Assembly: GCF_012275515.1 (NCBI RefSeq)
Contig: NZ_JAAZQL010000010.1
Location: forward strand, 104,910 to 168,909
DNA: 64,000 nt
Direction of reading: 5' to 3'
Source: Novosphingobium sp. SG707
GTDB taxonomy: Bacteria > Pseudomonadota > Alphaproteobacteria > Sphingomonadales > Sphingomonadaceae
Below the pieces are notes generated by a model. The model searched no databases. It had not been told where the DNA came from and saw only the letters and a program-made list of their open reading frames with translations. The position numbers and the translations under genes were made by a program. Shown one piece after another: positions 8,700 through 16,861 of the stretch. Each line of letters opens with the position of its first letter. The first letter of the stretch is position 1.

Positions 8700-11258
8700 A
8701 TGACCGATGGGCTGCTTGATCTGGCAAGAATGGACGAAGCGGCGCTCTATCGCCATTTCGACAGTTCGTCGGGCGGGCTGACAGAGCAGGCGGCGCAGGA
8801 GAAGCTGGACATCATCGGCCCCAACCGGATTGCCGATGATGTCCGCCTCTCGGTCCTGCGCGAGATCCTGCGCCGGTTGATGACCCCGCTCAACGGGTTG
8901 CTGCTGGGGCTGGCGGTGACGTCATGGGCGCTTTCGGATTATCGCTCGGCCATTGTCATTGCCATCATGGTGCTGCTCAGCGTGGGGCTGGGCTATGTTC
9001 AGGAGCATCGTTCGAGCATGGCCGCCGCGCGGCTGAAGCGCATGGTGCAGGTCCATGCCAGCGTGAAGCGCGCCACGCCCGATTTTGCCGAAATGCCGCT
9101 CGAAGTGCTGGTGCCGGGCGATATCGTGCGTCTGGCGGCGGGCGATCTGATCCCGGCGGATCTGCGTTTGCTCAGCGCGCATGACCTGCATGTCAACGAA
9201 AGCTCGCTGACCGGCGAGGCGATGCCGGTGGAAAAGCGCAGTTCGCCCGATGCCGATGCCGCGGCCCCCTTCGATGCGCCCAACCTGTGCTTCATGGGAT
9301 CGAGCGTGGTCAGCGGTTTTGCCGAGGGGATCATCCTGAAAACCGGCCGCGCCACCTATTTCGGCGAAGTGGCCAAACAGATCACCGGCGCCGACACCAC
9401 CAGCAGTTTTGATCGCGGACTGAACCAGTTTGTCGCGCTGATGCTGCGTTTCATGGCGGTGCTGGTGCCTTTGGTGTTCATCATCAATGGCGTGACCAAG
9501 CATAACTGGCTGGAGGCTTTGTTCTTTGCCGTGGCGGTGGCGGTGGGGCTGGCGCCCGAAATGCTGCCGATGGTGGTGACGATGAATCTGGCGCGCGGGG
9601 CGATTGCCATGTCGCGCAAGCGGGCCATCGTCAAACGCTTGAACGCGATCCAGAATTTCGGCGCGATGGATGTGCTTTGCACCGACAAGACCGGCACGCT
9701 GACGCAGGACCGGGTGGTGCTGAAGCTCCATCTGGATGTTGAAGGCCGCGATAATCGCGATGTGCTGGCCTATGCCTGGCTCAACAGCCGGTTTGAGAGT
9801 GGCCTACGCAATCTGATGGACGAGGCGATCCTCGAACATGGGGGGCAGGAAGAGCATCCGATCTCGGCGGGCGATTATGCCAAGCTGGACGAATTGCCGT
9901 TCGATTTCGTGCGCCGCCGCGTTTCAGTGGTGGTGCGCCGCCCGGAGGGCGAGGCGCTGCTGGTCTGCAAGGGGGCGGTCGAGGAGGTGCTGGGCATCTG
10001 CACCCAATTCCGCAAGGGCGAGGAGGTGATGTCCTTTGCCGGGCCGCAGGCCGAAGCGATCCATGCCGTGGCCGAAGGGCTGAACCGCGACGGCTTCCGC
10101 GTGCTGGCCATTGCCTGCCGCACCATGCCCGCGCTGGCCGAGGGGCAATATTCAGTGGAGGACGAGCGCGATCTGACGCTGATCGGCTTTACCGCCTTCC
10201 TCGATCCGCCCAAGGAAACCGCAGGCCCGGCGATTGCCGATCTGCAAAAGGCGGGCATCACGGTCAAGGTGCTGACCGGCGACAATGATCTGGTCACGGC
10301 CAAGATCTGCCGGGACGTCGGGCTGGACGTCGGCCAATTGCTGCTGGGCCGCCAGATCGAGGCGATGAGCGATGCGGAACTCGCCGCGCAAGCCGAGGTC
10401 ACGCAGGTCTTTGCCAAGGTTTCGCCCACGCAAAAGGCCCGCATCATTGCCGCGCTTCAGGCCAATGGCCATGTCGTGGGCTTTCTGGGCGACGGGATCA
10501 ACGATGGGCCCGCGCTCAAGGTGGCCGATGTGGGCATCTCGGTCGATACGGCGGTCGATATCGCCAAGGAATCGGCCGACATCATCCTGCTGGAAAAGAG
10601 CCTTGCCGTGCTGGGCGATGGCGTGACCGAGGGGCGGCGGGTTTTTGCCAATATCATCAAATATATCCGCATGGGGGCCAGCTCGAATTTCGGCAATATG
10701 TTCAGCGTGCTGGGCGCGTCGATCATCCTGCCCTTCCTGCCGATGGCGCCCTTGCAGGTGCTGACCAACAATCTGCTCTATGACTTTTCGCAGACCACCA
10801 TTCCCACCGACAATGTCGATCCGGAGTATCTGGCAACGCCGCGCCGCTGGGAAATCGGCAATATCGCGCGCTTCATGCTTTTCATCGGGCCGATGAGTTC
10901 GATCTTCGATTACGCCACCTATTTCACCATGCTTTTCATCTTCAACGCTTGGGCCGATCCGGCGTTGTTTCAGACCGGCTGGTTCGTGGAATCGCTGCTC
11001 ACGCAAACGCTGATCATTCATATCATCCGCACCGCGCGCATCCCCTTCCTGCAAAGCCGCGCCAGCAATGCGCTGATCGCCACCACGCTGATCATCTGCG
11101 CGATCGGCGTGGCGCTGCCTTTCTCGCCGCTGGGGGCAACGCTGGGATTCAAGCCGCTGCCTGCGCTCTACTGGCCGATACTGGCGGGTTTCCTGCTGGC
11201 TTACGGCGTGCTCACCCATATGGTGAAGGTCTGGTTCTTCCGCCGCTGGGGCGGATGA
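8700..11258 (+). CDS. mgtA: Magnesium-importing P-type ATPase (MgtA/MgtB type, P3B)
   Basis: 852 residues. Seen in order: an actuator domain with LTGEAMP (about 170, the TGE dephosphorylation motif), the phosphorylated aspartate in DKTGTLT (Asp329), a nucleotide-binding domain, the hinge GDGINDGPAL (about 597), and C-terminal membrane helices. The VGLAPEMLPMVVTMNLARGA segment before the P-domain matches the MgtA family. Family members import Mg2+ into the cytoplasm at low external Mg2+. The ATG at 8700 is favoured over 8640 because the extra 20 residues are arginine-rich and out of character. It has no obvious Mg2+-sensing leader; only 77 bases separate it from the upstream gene. It is convergent with the proline regulator. 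Confidence 0.92.
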   Translation: MTDGLLDLARMDEAALYRHFDSSSGGLTEQAAQEKLDIIGPNRIADDVRLSVLREILRRLMTPLNGLLLGLAVTSWALSDYRSAIVIAIMVLLSVGLGYVQEHRSSMAAARLKRMVQVHASVKRATPDFAEMPLEVLVPGDIVRLAAGDLIPADLRLLSAHDLHVNESSLTGEAMPVEKRSSPDADAAAPFDAPNLCFMGSSVVSGFAEGIILKTGRATYFGEVAKQITGADTTSSFDRGLNQFVALMLRFMAVLVPLVFIINGVTKHNWLEALFFAVAVAVGLAPEMLPMVVTMNLARGAIAMSRKRAIVKRLNAIQNFGAMDVLCTDKTGTLTQDRVVLKLHLDVEGRDNRDVLAYAWLNSRFESGLRNLMDEAILEHGGQEEHPISAGDYAKLDELPFDFVRRRVSVVVRRPEGEALLVCKGAVEEVLGICTQFRKGEEVMSFAGPQAEAIHAVAEGLNRDGFRVLAIACRTMPALAEGQYSVEDERDLTLIGFTAFLDPPKETAGPAIADLQKAGITVKVLTGDNDLVTAKICRDVGLDVGQLLLGRQIEAMSDAELAAQAEVTQVFAKVSPTQKARIIAALQANGHVVGFLGDGINDGPALKVADVGISVDTAVDIAKESADIILLEKSLAVLGDGVTEGRRVFANIIKYIRMGASSNFGNMFSVLGASIILPFLPMAPLQVLTNNLLYDFSQTTIPTDNVDPEYLATPRRWEIGNIARFMLFIGPMSSIFDYATYFTMLFIFNAWADPALFQTGWFVESLLTQTLIIHIIRTARIPFLQSRASNALIATTLIICAIGVALPFSPLGATLGFKPLPALYWPILAGFLLAYGVLTHMVKVWFFRRWGG

Positions 11259-11287
11259 ACCCCTGACCGGCCGGACCTGTCGCCTTG

Positions 11288-11746
11288 TCAGCCGATCTGA
11301 TCGACGATGGTCTCCATCACGACAAAGGTCGACGTGCTGGCCACATGAGGCAGGCTGGAGATCTTTTCACCCAGCACCGCGCGATAGGCGGTGATGTCGG
11401 AGGTGCGGACCTTGAGCAGATAGTCAAAATGGCTGGCCAACATATGGCATTCCTCGACCTCCTCCACCTGCAACACCGCGCGGCGGAAGGCTTCAAGCGC
11501 CTTTTCGCGCGTGTCCGACAATTTGACCTCGGCAAAGGCGATATGGCCCATGCCCAGCCGAACCGGGTCGATCACCGCGCGAAAGCCGCGTATATAGCCG
11601 TCATCGACCAATCGCTTCAGCCGGATCTGGCAAGGCGTCTTGGACAGGCCCACCCGCCGCGACAATTCGGCCACAGTCATGCGCGCATCAATGCGCAGTT
11701 CCTCAATCATTTTGCGGTCGATCTGGTCGATCGGGCTATTGTCCAT
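11288..11746 (-). CDS. putR: Lrp/AsnC-family regulator, likely the proline regulator PutR
   Basis: 152 residues: an N-terminal winged helix-turn-helix (about 5-60, LSRRVGLSKTPCQIRLKRL) and a C-terminal RAM ligand-binding domain (about 70-145). It is divergent from putA. In many alphaproteobacteria that lack the DNA-binding domain on PutA, an Lrp-type PutR activates putA when proline is present, and this arrangement fits exactly. GGAGA precedes the ATG by 6 bases. Assignment to proline rests on the neighbour, not on ligand residues. Confidence 0.85.
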   Translation of the reverse strand: MDNSPIDQIDRKMIEELRIDARMTVAELSRRVGLSKTPCQIRLKRLVDDGYIRGFRAVIDPVRLGMGHIAFAEVKLSDTREKALEAFRRAVLQVEEVEECHMLASHFDYLLKVRTSDITAYRAVLGEKISSLPHVASTSTFVVMETIVDQIG

Positions 11747-11881
11747 CGCGGATCTCCATTATCGGCCTAAATTATGGCCCATCTTTATCCGATTGGCATG
11801 GCATGATAGGCTCCTTTGGTCGAAACGCCTAGACGCGATGCGATAGGCTTGCCCCGTCCACCCCATGACGGAAATGCGCCG
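11747..11881. promoter_or_regulatory. Divergent putR-putA control region
   Basis: A 135-base gap. Seen: a loose dyad CCATTAT...AATTATGG near its left end (about 11757-11786), and the direct repeat GATAGGCT at 11805-11812 and 11842-11849, 37 bases (about 3.5 turns) apart. AT-rich, phased sites are what Lrp-family octamers bind, so this is the likely PutR operator. Confidence 0.45.
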
Positions 11882-14800
11882 ATGACCGATGCTCCTTTTG
11901 CCCATTTCGCCCCCGCACTGGCCGCGCCCTCCCCTCTGCGCCGCGCAATCACGGATGCCACGCGCCGGGCCGAAGCCGATTGCATCGCCAAGCTGATCGA
12001 GGCGGCGACCGCGCCCGAGGCGATGCAACCCGCGATTGCGCAAACCGCCTGCGCGCTGGTGTCCGCCCTGCGCGCCAAGGGGCAGCGCGGGGGCGTCGAA
12101 AGTCTGGTCAAGGAATATGCGCTTTCCAGCCAGGAGGGCGTGGCGCTGATGTGTCTGGCCGAGGCGCTGCTGCGCATTCCCGACAATGCCACGCGCGACG
12201 CGCTGATCCGCGACAAGATCGCGCGGGGGCAATGGCAGGCCCATCTGGGCGCGGGGCGCAAATTGTTCGTCAATGCGGCGACATGGGGCCTGATCGTCAC
12301 CGGGCGGCTGGTGGGGGCCAACAGCGACGGTTCGCTGGGCGCGGCGCTGACGCGGCTGATCGCGCGGGCGGGCGAGCCGCTGATCCGGCGCGGGGTCGAT
12401 CTGGCGATGGAATTGATGGGCGAGCAATTCGTCACCGGCGAGACCATCGAGGAGGCCCTGAAACGCGCCCGCAGGCTGGAGGCGCAGGGCTTTGCCTATA
12501 GCTATGACATGCTGGGCGAGGCGGCGACCACGGCGGCGGATGCGGAGCGCTATTGGCGCGATTATGAAAACGCCCTGCACGCCATCGGCAAAGCGGCAGC
12601 GGCGCGCGGCCCCTATGCCGGGCCGGGCATTTCCATCAAGCTCTCCGCGCTCCACCCCCGCTATGCCCGCGCGCAGCAGGATCGGGTGATGGGCGAACTC
12701 CTGCCTCGCGTGCGGGCGCTGGCCATTCTGGCGCGCGATTATGACATCGGCCTCAACATCGACGCCGAGGAGGCTGAGAGGCTGGAAATCAGCCTCGACA
12801 TTCTCGAAGCCCTCGCGCTCGATCCCGATCTGGCGGGATGGAACGGGCTGGGCTTTGTGGTGCAGGCCTATGGCAAGCGGTGCCCCCATGTCATCGACTG
12901 GATCATTGATCTGGCGCGCCGCACTCAACAAACGGCCAACAGGCGGATCATGGTGCGGTTGGTCAAGGGCGCCTATTGGGACAGCGAGATCAAGAAGGCG
13001 CAGGTCGATGGGCTGGCCGATTTCCCGGTCTTTACCCGCAAGGTCCACACTGACGTCTCCTATATCGCCTGCGCGCGGCGGTTGCTGGAGGCGCGCGATG
13101 CGGTGTTCCCCCAATTCGCCACCCATAATGCCCAGACTTTGGCCGCGATTTACCATCTGGCCGGACCGGATTTCACGCCGGGCGATTGGGAATTCCAATG
13201 CCTGCACGGCATGGGCGAGCCGCTGTATGAAGAGGTCGTGGGCGCGGGCAAATTGAACCGCCCCTGCCGGATCTATGCGCCGGTGGGCACGCATGAAACA
13301 TTGCTGGCCTATCTGGTGCGGCGCCTGCTGGAAAATGGCGCCAATTCCTCCTTCGTCCACCGCATTTGGGAGGAGAGCCTGAGCCCGCAGGATCTGGCGC
13401 AGGCTCCGGTGCAGGAAGCGTTGGCCATCGAACCTTTTGGCTCCCCCCATCCGGCGGTCGCCCTGCCCGCGCATCTCTATGGGCAAAGGCGCAATTCCGC
13501 CGGGCTCGATCTGGCCAGCGAGAGCGTGCTGGCGGCCCTCTCGCGGGATTTGCAGGCCAGCGCGGGCCGGGAATGGCGGGCCGATCCGATGATCCCCGGC
13601 CTGTCCGTCATCCGGCCGCCGCAGGATCTGCGCAATCCGGCCGACCGGCGCGATCTGGTGGGACGGGTCAGCTTGACGCTGGAGCGCGATGTGCCGTTGG
13701 CTTTTGCCAATGCGCGGCGGGCGGCGCAGGGCTGGCGCGAAACGCCCGCTGCGCAAAGAGCCGCGATGCTGGAACGCGCCGCCGATCTGCTGGAGGAGCA
13801 GGCCGGGCTTTTGCTGGGCCTCATCATCCGCGAGGCGGGGAAATCGGCGGGTAATGCTGTGGCCGAAATCCGCGAGGCGGTCGATTTCCTGCGCTATTAC
13901 GCCGATCGGGCACGGGCGACGCTGAACGAGGCCCATACGCCCATCGGCCCGGTAGTCTGCATTTCGCCATGGAATTTTCCGCTGGCGATCTTTGTCGGGC
14001 AAATCGCCGCCGCACTGGCTGCGGGCAACCCGGTGCTGGCCAAACCGGCCGAGGAAACCCCGCTGATCGCCGCGCAGGCGGTGCAGATCCTGCATCAGGC
14101 GGGCGTGCCGATGGGGGTGCTGCAAATGCTGACCGGGGCGGGCGAAATCGGCGCGGCGCTGGCGGCCCACCCTGATGTGGCGGGCGTTCTGTTCACCGGA
14201 TCGACGCAGGTGGCCAAGCTTATCCAGCGCGAATTGGCGCGCCATGATGGGCCGCCTGCGGTGCTGGTCGCGGAAACGGGCGGGCAGAATGCGATGATCG
14301 TCGATTCATCGGCGCTGGCCGAACAGGTGACCGGCGATGTCCTGTCCTCCGCCTTCGACAGCGCGGGGCAGCGCTGCTCGGCGCTGCGCATCCTGTGCCT
14401 TCAGGAGGATATTGCCGAGCGGCAGTTGACGATGCTGAAAGGGGCCTTGGGCGAATTGCGGGTTGGCAATCCCGATCGCCTCTCCACCGACATCGGCCCG
14501 GTCATCACCGAGGAAGCCCGCGAGGCCATCGCCGCCCATATCGAGCGCCTGCGCGCATCGGAATGCCTCGTCTGGCAGGCCCCGCTGGGCGAGGAAACCG
14601 GCCATGGCAGCTTTATCGCCCCCACCATCATCGAGATCGAAAGCATCGACCAGATCGGCGGCGAGGTGTTCGGCCCGGTGCTCCATGTCCTGCGCTATGC
14701 CCGCGAGGATCTGGGCGCGGTGGTCGAGGCGATCAATGCCACCGGCTATGGCCTCACCTTCGGGCTGCATACACGGCTGGACGAGACCATCGCCGAGGTG

Positions 14801-15385
14801 ACGGGCCGGATCGCGGCGGGCAACATTTATGTCAACCGCAACACGATCGGCGCGGTGGTGGGGGTGCAGCCCTTTGGCGGGCGCGGCCTGTCGGGCACGG
14901 GGCCCAAGGCGGGCGGGCAGCTCTATCTGGGGCGGCTGGTACGGGAAAGGCCCGCGCTGGATCTGCCCCCTGATGGGACCGCCGAACTGCCAGGCCCGGT
15001 GGGCGAACGCAACCTTTACCGCCTGCATCCGCGCGGGCGCGTGCTGGCGGCGGCGCATAGCCAGGAGGGCATGGCGGCGCAGATGGCGGCGGCGCGCGCG
15101 GCGGGCAATCAGGTTGACCTGCTCTGGCTGGGCGAAGGCCCCGCCCCGGCAGGCGCGATAGCGGCGCTGCCCCGGATCAATCCCTATGGCGCGGTGCTGA
15201 TCGAGCCGGGGCCAAACACCAATACCCTGATGCAGCAGATCGCGGCGATGGAGGGGCCGATCCCGCTGATCCAGCAGGGCGATGATCAAGGGCATTATCG
15301 CCCCGATTGGCTGGTCGAGGAGCAGACTGTCTCGATCAACACCACGGCAGCCGGGGGCAATGCGGCCCTGATGGCGCAGGTGTAA
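11882..15385 (+). CDS. putA: Bifunctional proline dehydrogenase / L-glutamate-gamma-semialdehyde dehydrogenase PutA
   Basis: 1167 residues. It oxidises proline to pyrroline-5-carboxylate (FAD, electrons to quinone) and then to glutamate (NAD+), with channelling between sites. Seen: a helical N-terminal arm; a FAD-binding barrel with RLVKGAYWDSEIK (about 357) and QLHG-like FQCLHGMGEPLYEE; an aldehyde dehydrogenase domain (about 540-1000) with the general-base region AETGGQNAMIV and catalytic Cys832 (AGQRCSALR); and a C-terminal extension of about 130 residues. There is no ribbon-helix-helix domain at the N-terminus, so it does not repress its own gene and regulation falls to the divergent Lrp-type gene. 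The ATG at 11882 is chosen; a start 66 bases upstream lies in the promoter region. Confidence 0.95.
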   Translation: MTDAPFAHFAPALAAPSPLRRAITDATRRAEADCIAKLIEAATAPEAMQPAIAQTACALVSALRAKGQRGGVESLVKEYALSSQEGVALMCLAEALLRIPDNATRDALIRDKIARGQWQAHLGAGRKLFVNAATWGLIVTGRLVGANSDGSLGAALTRLIARAGEPLIRRGVDLAMELMGEQFVTGETIEEALKRARRLEAQGFAYSYDMLGEAATTAADAERYWRDYENALHAIGKAAAARGPYAGPGISIKLSALHPRYARAQQDRVMGELLPRVRALAILARDYDIGLNIDAEEAERLEISLDILEALALDPDLAGWNGLGFVVQAYGKRCPHVIDWIIDLARRTQQTANRRIMVRLVKGAYWDSEIKKAQVDGLADFPVFTRKVHTDVSYIACARRLLEARDAVFPQFATHNAQTLAAIYHLAGPDFTPGDWEFQCLHGMGEPLYEEVVGAGKLNRPCRIYAPVGTHETLLAYLVRRLLENGANSSFVHRIWEESLSPQDLAQAPVQEALAIEPFGSPHPAVALPAHLYGQRRNSAGLDLASESVLAALSRDLQASAGREWRADPMIPGLSVIRPPQDLRNPADRRDLVGRVSLTLERDVPLAFANARRAAQGWRETPAAQRAAMLERAADLLEEQAGLLLGLIIREAGKSAGNAVAEIREAVDFLRYYADRARATLNEAHTPIGPVVCISPWNFPLAIFVGQIAAALAAGNPVLAKPAEETPLIAAQAVQILHQAGVPMGVLQMLTGAGEIGAALAAHPDVAGVLFTGSTQVAKLIQRELARHDGPPAVLVAETGGQNAMIVDSSALAEQVTGDVLSSAFDSAGQRCSALRILCLQEDIAERQLTMLKGALGELRVGNPDRLSTDIGPVITEEAREAIAAHIERLRASECLVWQAPLGEETGHGSFIAPTIIEIESIDQIGGEVFGPVLHVLRYAREDLGAVVEAINATGYGLTFGLHTRLDETIAEVTGRIAAGNIYVNRNTIGAVVGVQPFGGRGLSGTGPKAGGQLYLGRLVRERPALDLPPDGTAELPGPVGERNLYRLHPRGRVLAAAHSQEGMAAQMAAARAAGNQVDLLWLGEGPAPAGAIAALPRINPYGAVLIEPGPNTNTLMQQIAAMEGPIPLIQQGDDQGHYRPDWLVEEQTVSINTTAAGGNAALMAQV

Positions 15386-15409
15386 CGATCACCCTTTCGC
15401 CGCGCCTTT

Positions 15410-15434
15410 TGCAGGCGCATAAAGGCCGCCTGCA
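15410..15434. other. Hairpin between putA and ppk2
   Basis: TGCAGGCG (15410-15417) and CGCCTGCA (15427-15434) pair perfectly. No T-run follows, so it is not a convincing terminator. It may slow or protect the transcript between the two genes. Confidence 0.4.
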
Positions 15435-15452
15435 GCCCGGAGAGCCAAGCCC

Positions 15453-16328
15453 ATGGAAATCGCCCTGAAAACCTATCGCATTCCCGAGGGTAAAAGCGTC
15501 GACCTCAAAAAGCGCAAGACCCATGTCAGCCCGGTTTATGAATCCAAGGCCGATTACGAGGCGATTCTTGCCGACCATGTCGCCCGCCTGGCTGACCTGC
15601 AACAGCGCCATTATGCCGCCAATGCCCATGGGCTGCTGATCATCTTTCAAGCGATGGATGCGGCGGGCAAGGATGGCGTGATCCGCCATGTCATGTCGGG
15701 CGTGGGGCCGCAGGGCTGCGGGGTCTTCGCCTTCAAACGGCCCAGCGATACCGAGTTGGAGCATGATTTCCTGTGGCGCGCAGTCGGCAAATTGCCCGCG
15801 CGCGGCGAAATCGCGATCTTCAACCGGTCCTATTACGAAAGCGTTCTGGTGGTAAAGGTCCACCGCAACAGCCTGAGGGACGAAATTGGCCCCGATGGCG
15901 CGCCGGGCGCCCAGCTCTGGCAGGACCGCTATCGCTCGATCCGCGATTTCGAACGCCATCTGCATGTCAACGGTACGCGGATCGTCAAGATCTTCCTGCA
16001 TGTCTCCAAGGAGGAGCAGCGCCAGCGCTTTCTGGCCCGCATTGACGAGGCGCACAAGAACTGGAAAATGACCCCGGCCGATATTGAGGAGCGCCAGTTC
16101 TGGAAGGACTATCGCCGCGCCTATGAGGCCTGCATCGAGGCAACCAGCACCAAGGAGGCGCCGTGGTATGTCGTGCCCGCCGATGACAAGGAAAACGCCC
16201 GGCTGATCGTCTCGCAGATCGTGCTGGATGCGCTGGAAGGGCTACGGCCGGAATACCCTGAAATCTCGCTGGAACAGCGCGGACAATTGCAGGCAATCCG
16301 CGCACAATTGCTGGCCGAGGGGGAATAG
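15453..16328 (+). CDS. ppk2: Polyphosphate kinase 2 family protein
   Basis: 291 residues. Seen: a Walker A-like loop QAMDAAGKDG (66-75) and the Walker B/lid motif FNRSYYESVLVVKVH (123-137), both characteristic of PPK2. PPK2 enzymes transfer phosphate between polyphosphate and nucleoside mono- or diphosphates in the cytoplasm, mostly making ATP or GTP from polyphosphate. A GGAGAG ribosome site lies about 10 bases before the ATG. It is on the same strand as putA, 67 bases downstream, with a hairpin in between. The subclass (mono- versus diphosphate specific) cannot be decided here. Confidence 0.92.
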   Translation: MEIALKTYRIPEGKSVDLKKRKTHVSPVYESKADYEAILADHVARLADLQQRHYAANAHGLLIIFQAMDAAGKDGVIRHVMSGVGPQGCGVFAFKRPSDTELEHDFLWRAVGKLPARGEIAIFNRSYYESVLVVKVHRNSLRDEIGPDGAPGAQLWQDRYRSIRDFERHLHVNGTRIVKIFLHVSKEEQRQRFLARIDEAHKNWKMTPADIEERQFWKDYRRAYEACIEATSTKEAPWYVVPADDKENARLIVSQIVLDALEGLRPEYPEISLEQRGQLQAIRAQLLAEGE

Positions 16329-16348
16329 CCCCACGGCCGGAGCAATCA

Positions 16349-16753
16349 TCACAGGATCGCGGCAACCCCGGCGCGCGCGATCTGAACATCCTGTTCCGAT
16401 TTCACGCCCGACACGCCCACCGCGCCGACGAAATCACCATCGACCACAATCGGCACGCCGCCTTCGAGCATCGCCTGCAGGGCTGGCGCCGTCAGCATCG
16501 AAACGCGGCCGTTGAGGATCAGATCCTCGTAAACCTTGCTCTCGCGGCGGCCCATGATCGAGGTCACCGCCTTGGCCGGGGCCATATGGGCGGTGCTGGC
16601 CGAGGCGCCGTCGAGGCGCAACTGGCCCAGCAGATGCCCGCCATCGTCCACCACCGCAATCGACACCGCCCAGCCATTGGCAAGAGCTTCGGCCTCGGCG
16701 GCGGCCAGGATCGCCTTCACATCGGCGGTTTCAAGAGTGTGCTTGGTCTTCAT
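16349..16753 (-). CDS. GlcG/HbpS-family small protein (heme- or cofactor-binding)
   Basis: 134 residues, the usual length of the family. Seen: TLETADVKAILAAAEAEA, then SIAVVDDGGHLLGQLRLDGAS, AKAVTSIMGRRES and the closing GGVPIVVDGDFVGAVGVSG block, all typical of the GlcG/HbpS fold. Members bind heme or adenosylcobalamin-like cofactors, or occur with glycolate and diol genes; no single enzymatic role is established. The start at 16753 is set by homology to family length, since no good ribosome site is visible and the upstream GTG (16798) would add an atypical tail. It is convergent with ppk2 and upstream of nothing on its strand. Confidence 0.75.
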   Translation of the reverse strand: MKTKHTLETADVKAILAAAEAEALANGWAVSIAVVDDGGHLLGQLRLDGASASTAHMAPAKAVTSIMGRRESKVYEDLILNGRVSMLTAPALQAMLEGGVPIVVDGDFVGAVGVSGVKSEQDVQIARAGVAAIL

Positions 16754-16822
16754 CGGGGGAGGTATCCGTTTCTGGTGTTGCGGCGGCGCGCTTAGCACAG
16801 AGCGGCCGATGCGCCAGAAATG

Positions 16823-16852
16823 AAAACGGGCGCGGGATGTTCTCCCGCGCCC
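16823..16852 (-). terminator. Terminator of TonB receptor 2
   Basis: GGGCGCGGGA (16828-16837) and TCCCGCGCCC (16843-16852) form a perfect 10-bp stem. Read on the minus strand it is followed by GTTTTC. It lies 10 bases after the receptor stop codon at 16862. Confidence 0.8.
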
Positions 16853-16861
16853 GCCATCCGA

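Noticed and set aside
11759..14245. 828-residue open frame antisense to putA
   Set aside because: Same pattern of antisense GC-rich sequence; the putA protein has every active-site motif on the other strand.
15410..15434. Terminator between putA and ppk2
   Set aside because: The stem is perfect but no T-run follows on either strand, so it is listed only as a hairpin.
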